Source of the DNA: DATMGU01 sp035555315
GTDB taxonomy: Bacteria; Pseudomonadota; Alphaproteobacteria; ATCC43930; CGMCC-115725
Reading direction: 5' to 3'
NCBI GenBank assembly: GCA_035555315.1
Contig: DATMGU010000041.1
Span: 1 to 64,000, forward strand
DNA: 64,000 nt
Shown here one piece after another: positions 16,089-24,823 of this stretch; position 1 is the first letter of the stretch; every line of letters begins with the position of its first letter. The translations under genes and the position numbers were made by a program. Under the pieces are notes generated by a model. It was given only the letters and a program-made list of their open reading frames with translations, searched no databases and was not told where the DNA came from.

Positions 16089-16374
16089 TGCGCGTCGCGG
16101 CGGCCTTCTTGGCGGAAGCCGAGCGCTCCGCCGCCGAGCGCGACGCGGCGGCGTGACCACCGAGCTCGCCGCCCTTATGCGACGAGGCATGGCTCTCGGG
16201 CCGGCCTCGGCCCGAACCGCTCTTCTTGCCGCCGCCGCTTTCTTTGTTAACGGTCGCCCAGGCCCTTCGCTCGGCTTCGTCCCGCGGGGTGCCGCGATGT
16301 TCATAACCCTCGGCAATGTGGTCCGCCTTGCGTTCCTGCTTATCGGTGTATTTCGACTTGTCTCCACGCGGCAT
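16060..16374 (-). CDS. Small basic YdaT/plasmid-stabilisation-like protein
   Basis: The product is 104 aa. MPRGDKSKYTDKQERKADHI followed by EGYEHRGTPRDEAERRAWAT is the conserved N-terminal domain of small hydrophilic proteins annotated as YdaT-like or plasmid stabilisation proteins. The rest is a low-complexity Lys/Arg/Ser/Ala tail with a SHKGGELGG block. The function is unknown; such genes are often near stress or DNA-repair genes in alphaproteobacteria. It is upstream of and overlaps the ClsB-like gene, suggesting co-transcription. Confidence 0.75.
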   Translation of the reverse strand: MPRGDKSKYTDKQERKADHIAEGYEHRGTPRDEAERRAWATVNKESGGGKKSGSGRGRPESHASSHKGGELGGHAAASRSAAERSASAKKAAATRKRNAEHRTS

Positions 16375-16480
16375 GATGCGCCTCCGATTCGATGCTCTAT
16401 TTTCTTAAAACCGATAACGCGGCAAGGGGTTCCGGCCGCCGTGCCTCCCTCGGACGATTTGCCGCCGGCGAGGGACCGGT

Positions 16481-16777
16481 TTATCGGGCGACGCGGCCGA
16501 ACTGTTTGCGGAGTTCGTCCTTCGCCTGTTCAAGCGTGCGCTTTTGGCTGGCGGGCAGAGTCCGGCCTGCGCGATTGATATAGAAGTTCAGCATCGACAT
16601 CGCGGACTGGAATGGGTTCGCCTTGCGCCGGCGGCTCTGTTCCGCGGAGCGCTTGAGTGAGGCGGCGACGCGCTTCGGATCGTGATTGTGGAAGATGCCC
16701 TGGCGCACATCGAGAGCATCGCTTCGCTCGGTAACCTTCGCCGACCAACGTCGTGGGCTGGGGGATGATTTTGTCAT
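16481..16777 (-). CDS. DUF3175 domain protein
   Basis: The product is 98 aa. RRWSAKVTERSDALDVRQGI, then ASLKRSAEQSRRRK and SAMSMLNFYINRAGRTLPAS, make up nearly the whole DUF3175 family. It is highly basic and has no membrane segment or known activity. It lies 106 bp upstream of the YdaT-like gene on the same strand. The function is unknown. Confidence 0.85.
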   Translation of the reverse strand: MTKSSPSPRRWSAKVTERSDALDVRQGIFHNHDPKRVAASLKRSAEQSRRRKANPFQSAMSMLNFYINRAGRTLPASQKRTLEQAKDELRKQFGRVAR

Positions 16778-16859
16778 CTGTGGTGCTCAGCAGATTGCGG
16801 AATTCACTCTGCTAGAAATCATGCAACATCGAACAAGTTCCATTCCGAGCCATAAAGAC

Positions 16860-17123
16860 AGCGCCTTGGGAGGGGGGATGCCCGTGGTCGTCGGGCCAAA
16901 CTTCGGATGCGGGTCGAGCCGCGAACATGCCGTTTGGGGATTGAGCCAAATCGGCATGCGGGCCATCCTCGGAGAGGGACTCGAGATCGGTTTCGACATT
17001 GAGCCGGCCCGTGAAGAAGCCTTGATTCACGGGCTGGATATCGTCGGCACGACGCTCACCTTCGCCGACGACATCCGGGGTTTCGAGCGCGAGGACAGGG
17101 AGACCAATCCATGGCTTTTCTAA
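16860..17123 (+). pseudogene. Remnant of a LeuD-type isopropylmalate dehydratase small subunit gene
   Basis: GPNFGCGSSREHAVWGLSQI followed by GMRAILGEG matches the central block of LeuD/aconitase swivel domains. The next residues (FDIEPAREEALIHGLDIVGT, then FADDIRGFEREDR and NPWLF) match the C-terminal end. The 40-60 residues normally between them (the FADIFxNNxxKNGLLP region) are missing, as is the N-terminal substrate loop. An internal deletion plus 5' truncation is the simplest reading; translation of a short product cannot be excluded. Confidence 0.6.
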
Positions 17124-17168
17124 CCCGTAAAGGTCGACCAGGTTCATAGCCTGGGTGCCGCGCCGTTG

Positions 17169-18038
17169 ATGCCCGGCTTCGAGCTGATGGACGTCGAGGT
17201 CGGCGATGAGATCGTCATTCGTGCCGCGATCGCCGGCGAGGGGCCGCCCTTGCTGCTGTTGCATGGCCATCCCCAGACCCATGTCACCTGGCACAAGATC
17301 GCGCCCAAGCTCGCGGCGCGATTCTCCGTCGTGGCCTGCGACCTGCGCGGTTACGGCGACAGCAGCAAGCCGGAAGGCGGGCCGGGCCATATCAACTATT
17401 CCAAGCGAAGCATGGCCGCCGACCAGGTATCGGTCATGCGGGCTCTTGGTCATGAGCGCTTCAGCGTCGTCGGGCACGACCGGGGCGCGCGCGTGGCGCA
17501 TCGCATGGCGCTTGACCATGCCGGCGCGATCGACCGGGTCGCTCTGCTCGACATCGCGCCGACGGCCACCATGTACGCGCGGACCGACAAGGCGTTCGCG
17601 ACGCGGTATTTCTGGTGGTTTTTTCTCATCCAGCCCGAACCGCTTCCGGAGACCATGATCGGCGCGGACCCCGCCTATTTCCTCAAAAAACATATCGCCG
17701 GCCAGGTGAAGGTCCCGGGTGCCACCGAAGACGCCGTACTCCAAGAATATCTGCGCTGCTACGACGATCCGGCGACGATCCACGCCATCTGCGAAGATTA
17801 CCGCGCCGCCGCGACGATCGATCTCGACCATGATGCCGAGGATGCCGAGGCGCGGGTCGAGGCGCCGCTGCTGGCGCTTTGGGGGCAGCTCGGAACCGTT
17901 GGCGCGCTGTACGACGTGCTCGAAACCTGGCGGGAAAAGGCGACCGATGTTCGAGGTCGACCGCTGCCTTGCGGACATACCCCGCAGGAAGAAGTGCCGG
18001 AGGAAACGCTCGCGGAGCTTACCGCGTTTCTTGCCTGA
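17169..18038 (+). CDS. Alpha/beta hydrolase, fluoroacetate-dehalogenase-like
   Basis: The product is 289 aa from the ATG at 17169. It follows haloacetate dehalogenases throughout: HGHPQTHVTWH (oxyanion side), DLRGYGDSSKP, GHDRGARVAHRMALD with nucleophile Asp104 and carboxylate-binding Arg105/Arg108, Asp128 in LDIAPT, CEDYRA with Tyr212, and the catalytic His in CGHTPQEE. In characterised fluoroacetate dehalogenases a His-Trp pair helps form the fluoride pocket; here it is Trp149-Trp150 (RYFWWFFL). The family is secure, but defluorination is doubtful without that His. Confidence 0.82.
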   Translation: MPGFELMDVEVGDEIVIRAAIAGEGPPLLLLHGHPQTHVTWHKIAPKLAARFSVVACDLRGYGDSSKPEGGPGHINYSKRSMAADQVSVMRALGHERFSVVGHDRGARVAHRMALDHAGAIDRVALLDIAPTATMYARTDKAFATRYFWWFFLIQPEPLPETMIGADPAYFLKKHIAGQVKVPGATEDAVLQEYLRCYDDPATIHAICEDYRAAATIDLDHDAEDAEARVEAPLLALWGQLGTVGALYDVLETWREKATDVRGRPLPCGHTPQEEVPEETLAELTAFLA

Positions 18039-18083
18039 CGTTCGACGCGCCCGCCGCTTCCTGTCGGAGCCGAGGCGGCAGGC

Positions 18084-19073
18084 TCACGTCCGCAGCGCCG
18101 CCGAGCGTCCGTACAGCAGCAGCATCAGGATGATCGTCAGGCCATAGACGATTTGGCGGATCGATTCATCGATCTGCATGATCGAGAGGATCGACTGGAG
18201 CAGGGTGATGAGGATGACGCCCGCGACGGTGCCGAGATAGGTGCCGCGTCCGCCGAGGATCGACGTGCCGCCGAGGACGACCGCGGCGATGGCCGGCAGG
18301 AGATAGGGGTCGCCCATCCCCTGATAGGCCTTGGTCGAATAGCCGGCGAGCAGCACGCCGCCGAACGCGGATAGGGCGCCCGACATCACGAAGGCGAGGA
18401 CGACGACGCGCCGCGTCCTGCTGCCGGAGAGATAGGCGGCACGCTCGCTGTTGCCGATGGCATAGACCGAGCGGCCGAATGTCGTCCGCTTGAGCAGGAA
18501 AACGGTCGCGGCGCCGATCAGCACCCAGATCCAGACGGCGTTCGGAATACCGCCGACGATCCGCCCGGTCGCGAGGGCGCGCATCGGGCCGGTCGCCATG
18601 TCCTGCGGTGCCGCGCCGCCGGTGCGCACGATCATCAGGCCCTGCGCCACCGCGTTCGTGCCGAGCGTGAAGATCATCGAGGGCACGCGCAGATAGGCGA
18701 CGCCGATGCCGTTGACCAGGCCGAAGATCATGCCGCACAGGATGCCGATCGGGATCGCGGCCCAGACCCCGGCCGGCCCCCAGCCGGCGGCGGCCGTCGA
18801 CATCATGGCGCCGACGGTCATGACCCAGGGCACCGACAGGTCGATCTGGCCGAGCAGCACCACGATCATCATGCCGGTCGCCGCCATCGCGAGAAACGAT
18901 CCGACCTGAAGCTGCTGCAGGAGATAGTCCGCCGACAGGAAGTTGGATGAATAGAGGCTGCCGATGAGGAGCAGGGCAACGATGCAGGCGAACGCCGTCG
19001 CCACCGCGCCGTCGATGTTCCGCAAGACCGGCGGCAGCCGGAACGGCGCGGGCTTGGCTTGATCCTGGCTCAT
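18084..19073 (-). CDS. Ribose-type sugar ABC transporter permease (second copy)
   Basis: The product is 329 aa from the ATG at 19073. It is a BPD_transp_2/RbsC-like permease with about ten hydrophobic helices. The conserved blocks are GMMIVVLLGQIDLSVPWVMT near residue 77, YAIGNSERAAYLSGSRTRR near 204 and LPAIAAVVLGGTSILGGRGT near 260. It is the last gene of a four-gene operon and starts 19 bp after the partner permease, with which it would form the membrane channel. The sugar is not identifiable. Confidence 0.88.
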   Translation of the reverse strand: MSQDQAKPAPFRLPPVLRNIDGAVATAFACIVALLLIGSLYSSNFLSADYLLQQLQVGSFLAMAATGMMIVVLLGQIDLSVPWVMTVGAMMSTAAAGWGPAGVWAAIPIGILCGMIFGLVNGIGVAYLRVPSMIFTLGTNAVAQGLMIVRTGGAAPQDMATGPMRALATGRIVGGIPNAVWIWVLIGAATVFLLKRTTFGRSVYAIGNSERAAYLSGSRTRRVVVLAFVMSGALSAFGGVLLAGYSTKAYQGMGDPYLLPAIAAVVLGGTSILGGRGTYLGTVAGVILITLLQSILSIMQIDESIRQIVYGLTIILMLLLYGRSAALRT

Positions 19074-19092
19074 GGCCTCATCCGAACAGGTC

Positions 19093-20073
19093 TCATCCAA
19101 ACAGGTCCAGGCGATTGCGGACCCGCAGCAGGCGGACCGAGCCGATACAGACCGAGATCAGCAGGACCATTCCGAGGAACAGCGGCTGCCACAGCGGATC
19201 CAGGTCGAAGACGAACAGGAGATCGTTGATGGTGCGGAAGATGAGCGCGCCGAAGATCGCACCGACCGCGCTGCCGGTGCCGCCGAACAGCGATACGCCG
19301 CCCAGCACCACGGCGGCGATGGAATTGAGCGTATAGGTCGCCGCGTTCGCCGACGACGCCTCGCCCGAATAGGTGAAGAAGGCGAGCATGAGCCCCCCCA
19401 TCGCGGCGAACAGGCCGGACAGCGTATAGGCGGCGAATTTGGCGCGGCGGGTCTCGACGCCCGACATATAGGCGGCGACCTCCGAGGAACCGACGGCATA
19501 GACAGCGCGCCCGAGCGCCGAGCGCCGGAAGGGGAGCCAGATCGCGAGAACCACGGCCAACAGCACGACGAGACTGGCGGGGATACCGCCCCAGAGCTGC
19601 CCCGTCAGCGCATCTGCGAGGTCCGAATTGACGTCGCCGCCTGGATTGGGGCGGAGGGCCAGCGCGATGCCGAAATAGATGGCGCCGGACGCGATCGTCG
19701 CCACGATCGGCTGCAGCCGGCCGAAGATGACGACGGCGCCATTGACGCCGCCGCAGACGAGCCCCGTCAGCAGCACGCCGGCGACGCCCAGCGCCGTCAT
19801 GGCGGGAGAGCCGACGACGATCCAAGATGCCAAGCAATTCGCCAGGATGAACATGGCACCGACCGAAAGGTCGATGCCCGAGGTCAGCACCACGAAGGTC
19901 TGCGCGATGGCGAGGAGCGCCAGCAGGACGCCCTTGTTCGCCGCCGTCTGCACCACGTTGGCGCTGAAGCCCGCCGAGTGGTTGCCGACATAGACCCCGA
20001 ACATCGCGACGAAGACCAAGGCCGCGAGCAGCGTGCCCCGATGCTCGGCAAATCTATAGCGCCAGTCGCTCAT
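19093..20073 (-). CDS. Ribose-type sugar ABC transporter permease (first copy)
   Basis: The product is 326 aa, a BPD_transp_2 permease with blocks TFVVLTSGIDLSVGAMFILA, YAVGSSEVAAYMSGVETRR and LNSIAAVVLGGVSLFGGTGS. Its start overlaps the stop of the ATPase gene by 4 bp (ATGA). It and the next gene are diverged relatives and would form a heterodimeric permease. Confidence 0.88.
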   Translation of the reverse strand: MSDWRYRFAEHRGTLLAALVFVAMFGVYVGNHSAGFSANVVQTAANKGVLLALLAIAQTFVVLTSGIDLSVGAMFILANCLASWIVVGSPAMTALGVAGVLLTGLVCGGVNGAVVIFGRLQPIVATIASGAIYFGIALALRPNPGGDVNSDLADALTGQLWGGIPASLVVLLAVVLAIWLPFRRSALGRAVYAVGSSEVAAYMSGVETRRAKFAAYTLSGLFAAMGGLMLAFFTYSGEASSANAATYTLNSIAAVVLGGVSLFGGTGSAVGAIFGALIFRTINDLLFVFDLDPLWQPLFLGMVLLISVCIGSVRLLRVRNRLDLFG

Positions 20074-21623
20074 GCGCCGAACGCCTGCGCAGGGGCGGAG
20101 GTGCCTGGCTTGGCGGTCATGTTGAGCGCGCTGCTGACGAGCTCATGCTCGGTGAGCGCGTCCCCGGCGAGCTCCCGGCCGACATGGCCGTCATACAGCA
20201 CCAGGACGCGCTCGCAGCAGCCGATGAGTTCGTCGTAATCGGTCGAATAGAACAGGATCGCGACGCCCTGGTCCGCGAGCTTGCGCAGCAGCTGATAGAT
20301 CTCCTGCTTGGTGCCGACATCGATCCCGCGCGTCGGGTCGTTGAGCAGGATGATGCGCGGCGCCAGCATCAGCCATTTGGCGATGACGACCTTCTGCTGG
20401 TTGCCGCCGGACAGCGTGCCGACGGGGACGTCGATGCCGGCCGTCTTGATCGCCAGCAGCCGTAGCATCTCGCCGACGGCCCGTTCTTCCGCCGCCCGAT
20501 CGATGAAGCCCCCCTTCGACAGGCCGTCGAGTGCCGCGAACGACAGATTGTCGCGCACCGACATCGGCAGCATCAGGCCTTCGGTCTTCCGGTCCTCCGG
20601 GATCAGGGCCATGCCGATCCGGGCCGCCTTGGCCTCGCTCGGGCTGCCGATCGTAACCGACTTGCCGTCGACGCGGATGTCGCCGGAGAGGCCGCGCAGC
20701 ACGCCGAACAGGGCCAGCAGCAGCTCGCGCTGGCCCTGGCCGTCCAATCCGCCGAGCCCGACGATCTCGCCCGGCCGGATGGTCAGTGAGATGTCGTGCA
20801 GGCGGTTTGTCCAGGTCAATCCCCGTGCTTCCAGGATCGGCGGCGTCGCGGCCGGCACCGGCGGGGGCTTTGGCGGGAAGACATGGCTGTATTCGCGGCC
20901 GATCATCAACTCGACGACTTCGCGGTCGGATTTGCTGCCGGCAGGGTAGGTCGCGACGTTGCGGCCGTTGCGGAACACCGTGCAATCGTCGGCCAATTCC
21001 TCGATCTCCTGCATGCGATGCGAGATATAGAGCAGCGCCAGACCCTCGTCGCGCAGGCGCTTCAGGACGGCGAGGATCTTGCCGACGTCGGCGGCGGTCA
21101 GCGCCGACGTCGCTTCGTCGAGGATGAGAATGCGTGGCTTGCGGGCCAGCGCCTTGGCGATCTCGACCATCTGGCGGCGGGACAGCGGGAGATCCTTGAT
21201 CGGTGCGAGTGGATGTACGTCCTCGGCTCCGGCCCGGGCCAGCCATTCCTCGGCCATGCGTCGCTGCGCCGTGCGATCGATCAGGCCGAAGCGGCGGGGC
21301 GGGTCGGCGATGAAGATATTGTCGGCGACCGACAGATCGGGAACCAGCGACAATTCCTGGAAGACGCAGACGATGCCCGCCTGATTGGCGGCGGTGGGGC
21401 TCGGGAAGCGGATGTCGCGCCCGTCGAATGTGAGGCTGCCCTCATCGGGTTGAACCACGCCGGACATGATTTTGATCAGCGTGGATTTGCCGGCTCCGTT
21501 TTCGCCGAGCAGCGCATGGATGCGGCCGGCATGCAGCGTGAGCGACGCTTTCTCCAGCGCGCTGACGCCGCCATAGCGTTTGGAAATCCCTTCCATGCCG
21601 AACAGAGGAGCGGCACCGTCCAT
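20070..21623 (-). CDS. Sugar ABC transporter ATP-binding protein, RbsA/MglA type (two ABC domains)
   Basis: The product is 517 aa from the ATG at 21623, which has a CAGGAG ribosome site; the frame is open further upstream, but that part is a shadow of the binding-protein gene. Domain 1 has Walker A GENGAGKST (residues 40-48) and signature LSRRQMVEIAKAL. Domain 2 has the degenerate Walker A typical of this family (GLGGLDGQGQREL) but an intact LSGGNQQKVVIAKWL signature. It energises uptake through the two permeases downstream. Confidence 0.9.
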   Translation of the reverse strand: MDGAAPLFGMEGISKRYGGVSALEKASLTLHAGRIHALLGENGAGKSTLIKIMSGVVQPDEGSLTFDGRDIRFPSPTAANQAGIVCVFQELSLVPDLSVADNIFIADPPRRFGLIDRTAQRRMAEEWLARAGAEDVHPLAPIKDLPLSRRQMVEIAKALARKPRILILDEATSALTAADVGKILAVLKRLRDEGLALLYISHRMQEIEELADDCTVFRNGRNVATYPAGSKSDREVVELMIGREYSHVFPPKPPPVPAATPPILEARGLTWTNRLHDISLTIRPGEIVGLGGLDGQGQRELLLALFGVLRGLSGDIRVDGKSVTIGSPSEAKAARIGMALIPEDRKTEGLMLPMSVRDNLSFAALDGLSKGGFIDRAAEERAVGEMLRLLAIKTAGIDVPVGTLSGGNQQKVVIAKWLMLAPRIILLNDPTRGIDVGTKQEIYQLLRKLADQGVAILFYSTDYDELIGCCERVLVLYDGHVGRELAGDALTEHELVSSALNMTAKPGTSAPAQAFGA

Positions 21624-21718
21624 GGCGAAACTCCTGTACTTCGTTCGCGTCGGGTAGCTGTCGGGTAGCTCTGGGGGCGTCGGGCCGGAGATCCCGACGC
21701 CCCTCGCGGCGATCGTTC

Positions 21719-22846
21719 CTACTGGTTGGCTTCCGATTGACCCATGATGTCCTGGGCCGTGAAGTTGATCCCGCAGGTCGGGAAGGCATTGCCGACGAAG
21801 AAATTGTCGGTCTGCTGAGAGAAGAAATTCTCGCCGTCCTTGAAGCCCGGATCCTCGACATGAGCGAGTGGCAGCTTCACCGATTGCGGGACGACGTCGC
21901 CCTTGAGTGCCGCGAGGGCGATCTTGATCGCGACCGCGACCTGCGCCGGCCCGGTGCCGCCGGAGGCGCATTTGAGGCCGTCGGCGGCATGCGCGGCGCA
22001 TAACTTCCGAAAGCCGTTTTCGGTCTCGGCCCCGGCCGGCACGAAGGACTGGCCGGCATCCATGAAAGCGCGGACCATGCCGGTCGAGCCGCCCTGGGCG
22101 GTCATGCCGTCGAAATGCTTGTGGACGGCGATCGCATCGGCCGTCACCTTCTGGGCCGTGCCGTCGTCCCACTTGCCGACCACCTCGACGGTCTGGAACG
22201 GCTTGCCCGAGGCTTTCAAGACCCCCTGGATGCCGTCGTGCCGGTCGGTGTCGACGGAGGTGCCGGCGACGCCGCGTACTTCGAGGATGGTGCCGCCGTT
22301 CGGGACGTTCTTGACCAGCCAGTTGCCCCAATATTCGCCGAGCCCCTTCTGGTCGACGTTGACGTTGATCGCCTCGTCGCTGTCGAGGGTGTTGTCGAAG
22401 GCGACGAGTACCACCCCGGCGGCCTCGGCGCGCTTGATCACCGACTTGAAGGCTGTCGGGTTCTGCGCGTCGATCACCACCGCGTCATAGCCGGAATCGA
22501 TGAAGTTGTTGGCGGCCGCGTTCTGCGCCGCGATGTCCTCGCCGGTCGAGACGACCTTGAACTCCTTGAGATCCGCCTTGACGGCCGGCTGATCGGCATA
22601 GGCCTTGGCGGTCTTGATCATCTGGATGCGCCAGGTATTGCCGATGAAGCCGTTCGCGAGGGCTATGCGATAGGGCCCCTTCTTGGCCGGGTAATGGAAG
22701 AATTTGGTCTGCGCGGCCCAAGGCACGAAGCAGTCGGGATCCTTGCTGGGGCCGGCGACGGTCTGCGGTCCGGCCGCCCGGACGTGGCCGGTGCCGAGCA
22801 AGAGCCCTGCTACGGCGATGGCAGCGACAGTACGGAGTTTCGACAT
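21719..22846 (-). CDS. Sugar ABC transporter periplasmic substrate-binding protein
   Basis: The product is 375 aa. It has a clear Sec signal peptide (MSKLRTVAAIAVAGLLLGTG, cut near AAG) and then a Peripla_BP_4-like receptor with IALANGFIGNTWRIQMIKTA and YDAVVIDAQNPTAFKSVIKR blocks. Two Cys (about residues 39 and 362) may form a disulphide. It is the first gene of the operon. No kinase, isomerase or dehydrogenase for a sugar is linked, so the ligand is open. Confidence 0.88.
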   Translation of the reverse strand: MSKLRTVAAIAVAGLLLGTGHVRAAGPQTVAGPSKDPDCFVPWAAQTKFFHYPAKKGPYRIALANGFIGNTWRIQMIKTAKAYADQPAVKADLKEFKVVSTGEDIAAQNAAANNFIDSGYDAVVIDAQNPTAFKSVIKRAEAAGVVLVAFDNTLDSDEAINVNVDQKGLGEYWGNWLVKNVPNGGTILEVRGVAGTSVDTDRHDGIQGVLKASGKPFQTVEVVGKWDDGTAQKVTADAIAVHKHFDGMTAQGGSTGMVRAFMDAGQSFVPAGAETENGFRKLCAAHAADGLKCASGGTGPAQVAVAIKIALAALKGDVVPQSVKLPLAHVEDPGFKDGENFFSQQTDNFFVGNAFPTCGINFTAQDIMGQSEANQ

Positions 22847-23063
22847 GTTGTCCTCCCTTATTGCCAGATTATTTTTCTTGGCCTGACCGAGCGAACGTTC
22901 CCGGTTTCTTATGGTTCGACCTTCGCAAGCTTACCCGGTCCGGTCAATTGCTCTCGACATTGCTCTCGGCGTGGGATCAAGAGTCAATGATGGGCGGAGC
23001 CGCTACGGGGGTTCAAGAGGGTCGCGATACGGTTCAGTATGGGAAACGATATAGGAAATGAGA

Positions 23064-23438
23064 ATGGACCAAACGGACGTATCCATGACCAAACCCGTCA
23101 CGATCTACGGCATCAAGGCCTGCGACACGATGAAGCAGGCCCGTACCTGGCTTGATGCTCGGGGCGTCGCCTACGCGTTCCACGACTATAAGATTCAAGG
23201 CGTCGATCGCGCCGCGCTGGAGGGGTGGTCGCGGAAGGTGGGGTGGGAAACCCTGCTGAACCGGTCCGGTACGACGTTTCGCAAGCTGCCCGAGGCTGAC
23301 AAGTCAGGCCTCGACGAGGCGAAGGCGATCGCGCTGATGCTCGCTCAACCCTCCATGATCAAGCGCCCGGTGCTGGATATCGGCGGGGCACTGACCGTAG
23401 GGTTCAAGCCCGAGGCCTACGCGCAGGCGCTCGCTTAA
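23064..23438 (+). CDS. ArsC/Spx/YffB-like thioredoxin-fold protein
   Basis: The product is about 124 aa. The start at 23064 has AGGA 7 nt before it; 23058 and 23085 are in-frame alternatives. YGIKACDTMKQARTWLDARG holds the single redox Cys (CxxxK pattern) at the N-terminal end of helix 1, and MIKRPVLDIGG is the RP-containing block of the family. This is the YffB branch, annotated as ArsC-related but not proven to reduce arsenate. It stands alone; the 217-bp gap to the divergent sugar operon holds both promoters. Confidence 0.85.
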   Translation: MDQTDVSMTKPVTIYGIKACDTMKQARTWLDARGVAYAFHDYKIQGVDRAALEGWSRKVGWETLLNRSGTTFRKLPEADKSGLDEAKAIALMLAQPSMIKRPVLDIGGALTVGFKPEAYAQALA

Positions 23439-23517
23439 TCGAAGGGAGTAGGGGCATCGGCCTATTCCGTTGCACGGCTCCCCCGCGCGGCCCGGCCAGT
23501 CAGGCCGTTCAAGGATC

Positions 23518-24192
23518 TCAAGTCGCCAGGGCCGCGATTTCGGCCTGGGCGGCTTCGAGTGCGTTCTGACGCTGTTGGTGGCCGAGATTAACCCCTTCCG
23601 CCCGCACGAACGTGATGTCGGTGACGCCGATGAACCCAAGGAAACCCTTGAGATAGGTCTCCTGATGGTCAAGAAAGGCCATCGGTGACGCTGCGGTGTA
23701 GAACCCGCCACGGGACGAGGCGATAATCACCTTCCTGCCGCCAGCGAGGCCCTCCACACCGGTTGCGGTATGGCGGAACGTCTTGCCGGGCGCGGCGAGG
23801 CAATCGATCCAGGCCTTCAACTGGCTGGGAATACCGAAATTATACATGGGAGCGCCGACCACGATGACGTCGGCCGCGAGGAACTCCTCCAGGACCGCAT
23901 CGGTCTCGGCGATGTCGTGCTGAAGCCGGGGATCCGCGTCGCTGGCGCCCTGCGTGGCGGCGGCGACGATTTCGCCGATTTCCCCCGTCAGCGCTCCGGT
24001 TGCGAGGAGCACCTTGAGCTTGTTGAGCTGGAGGGCCGGAGATTGGTGCGGGATAGGCATGGTCGCCAGATCTCGATAGCTGATTGCGAGGTCCGGCGTG
24101 GTCTCTTTCAGGCGGGCGACGACGCTGGCCGTGAGCTGCCGGCTGACCGAGTGGCCGCCGGAAATGCTGGAATCGATGTGCAAGAGCGGCAT
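23518..24192 (-). CDS. azoR: FMN-dependent NADH:quinone reductase / azoreductase
   Basis: The product is 224 aa. LLHIDSSISGGHSVSRQL, GAPMYNFGIPSQLKAWID and the SSRGG loop form the FMN site of AzoR/AcpD proteins. These reduce quinones and azo compounds with two NADH-derived electrons and protect against thiol and quinone stress. It is divergent from an HxlR regulator across a 131-bp gap with a clear inverted repeat, a standard pairing for electrophile-induced azoreductases. Confidence 0.9.
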   Translation of the reverse strand: MPLLHIDSSISGGHSVSRQLTASVVARLKETTPDLAISYRDLATMPIPHQSPALQLNKLKVLLATGALTGEIGEIVAAATQGASDADPRLQHDIAETDAVLEEFLAADVIVVGAPMYNFGIPSQLKAWIDCLAAPGKTFRHTATGVEGLAGGRKVIIASSRGGFYTAASPMAFLDHQETYLKGFLGFIGVTDITFVRAEGVNLGHQQRQNALEAAQAEIAALAT

Positions 24193-24260
24193 GCCTAATT
24201 TCCTAAAATGTCCAGTGGATATGGGCGTTACCTGGTCAGGGAATTCGCTGGATAAACGCT

Positions 24261-24277
24261 ACGAACATTTCGTTCGT
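24261..24277. promoter_or_regulatory. Inverted-repeat operator between azoR and the HxlR gene
   Basis: ACGAAC and GTTCGT are perfect 6-bp arms with a 5-nt spacer, inside the 131-bp divergent intergenic region. Size and position fit an HxlR dimer site controlling both genes. Confidence 0.5.
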
Positions 24278-24323
24278 TACACTAAAATGCATCGTGGGGA
24301 GGAACGCACAAGGAGGCACTGTT

Positions 24324-24728
24324 TTGAGCGATACGCACACCGATGTGTGCCCTGAGGGCCATACCCACGAAGAGTACCGCGCGCTGGCGGGCATATTGAC
24401 GCGCATCGGCGACAAGTGGACCGTGATGGTTGTCGGTGTGCTCTCGCAGGGATCGATGCGCTACAGCCAGATCTTCAAGGCGGTGGATGGTGTATCGCAG
24501 CGCATGCTGACGTTGACGCTGAAGAACCTGGAGCGCGATGGCCTTGTCACGCGAACGGTGTATCCGACGAATCCTCCGCAGGTGGATTATGCGCTGACCG
24601 GACTGGGACGAACGCTGATCGCGCCCCTGCGTGCGCTTTGGACGTGGGCCCAGGCAAACCGGCCTGCGATCGAAAACACCCGACGCGATTTCGATCAGCG
24701 TCGTCACAATGCTTCGGAGTCAGCTTGA
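24324..24728 (+). CDS. HxlR-family transcriptional regulator
   Basis: The product is about 134 aa from a TTG start that has a near-perfect AAGGAGG 7 nt upstream; a GTG at 24294 in frame has no such site. GDKWTVMVVGVLSQGSMRYS, IFKAVDGVSQRMLTLTLKNL and ERDGLVTRTVYPTNPPQVDY are the winged-helix core of HxlR. A Cys near residue 8 (DVCPEGH) could be the redox-sensing thiol seen in related regulators (inference). It probably represses azoR. Confidence 0.9.
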   Translation: MSDTHTDVCPEGHTHEEYRALAGILTRIGDKWTVMVVGVLSQGSMRYSQIFKAVDGVSQRMLTLTLKNLERDGLVTRTVYPTNPPQVDYALTGLGRTLIAPLRALWTWAQANRPAIENTRRDFDQRRHNASESA

Positions 24729-24823
24729 CCGGAACGTAGTCTGTGAAGGCAGCTGTCGGTGATGGAGGCGCGCCTTACCGTAGGTTTGCGCGCTCAATGC
24801 TTTACGAGGTTCGCGGCGTTCCG

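Noticed and set aside
16089..16367. An N-terminal extension of the phospholipase D frame
   Set aside because: It is the out-of-frame shadow of the YdaT-like gene, and conserved sequence starts after the ATG at 16088.
19072..20238. A 388-codon plus-strand frame
   Set aside because: It is antisense to the sugar permease genes, which have clear membrane-protein motifs; the plus frame is low-complexity Asp/Arg/Glu text.
21624..22331. An N-terminal extension of the sugar ATPase frame
   Set aside because: It overlaps the binding-protein gene in another frame, and the conserved ATPase begins at the ATG at 21623 with a good ribosome site.
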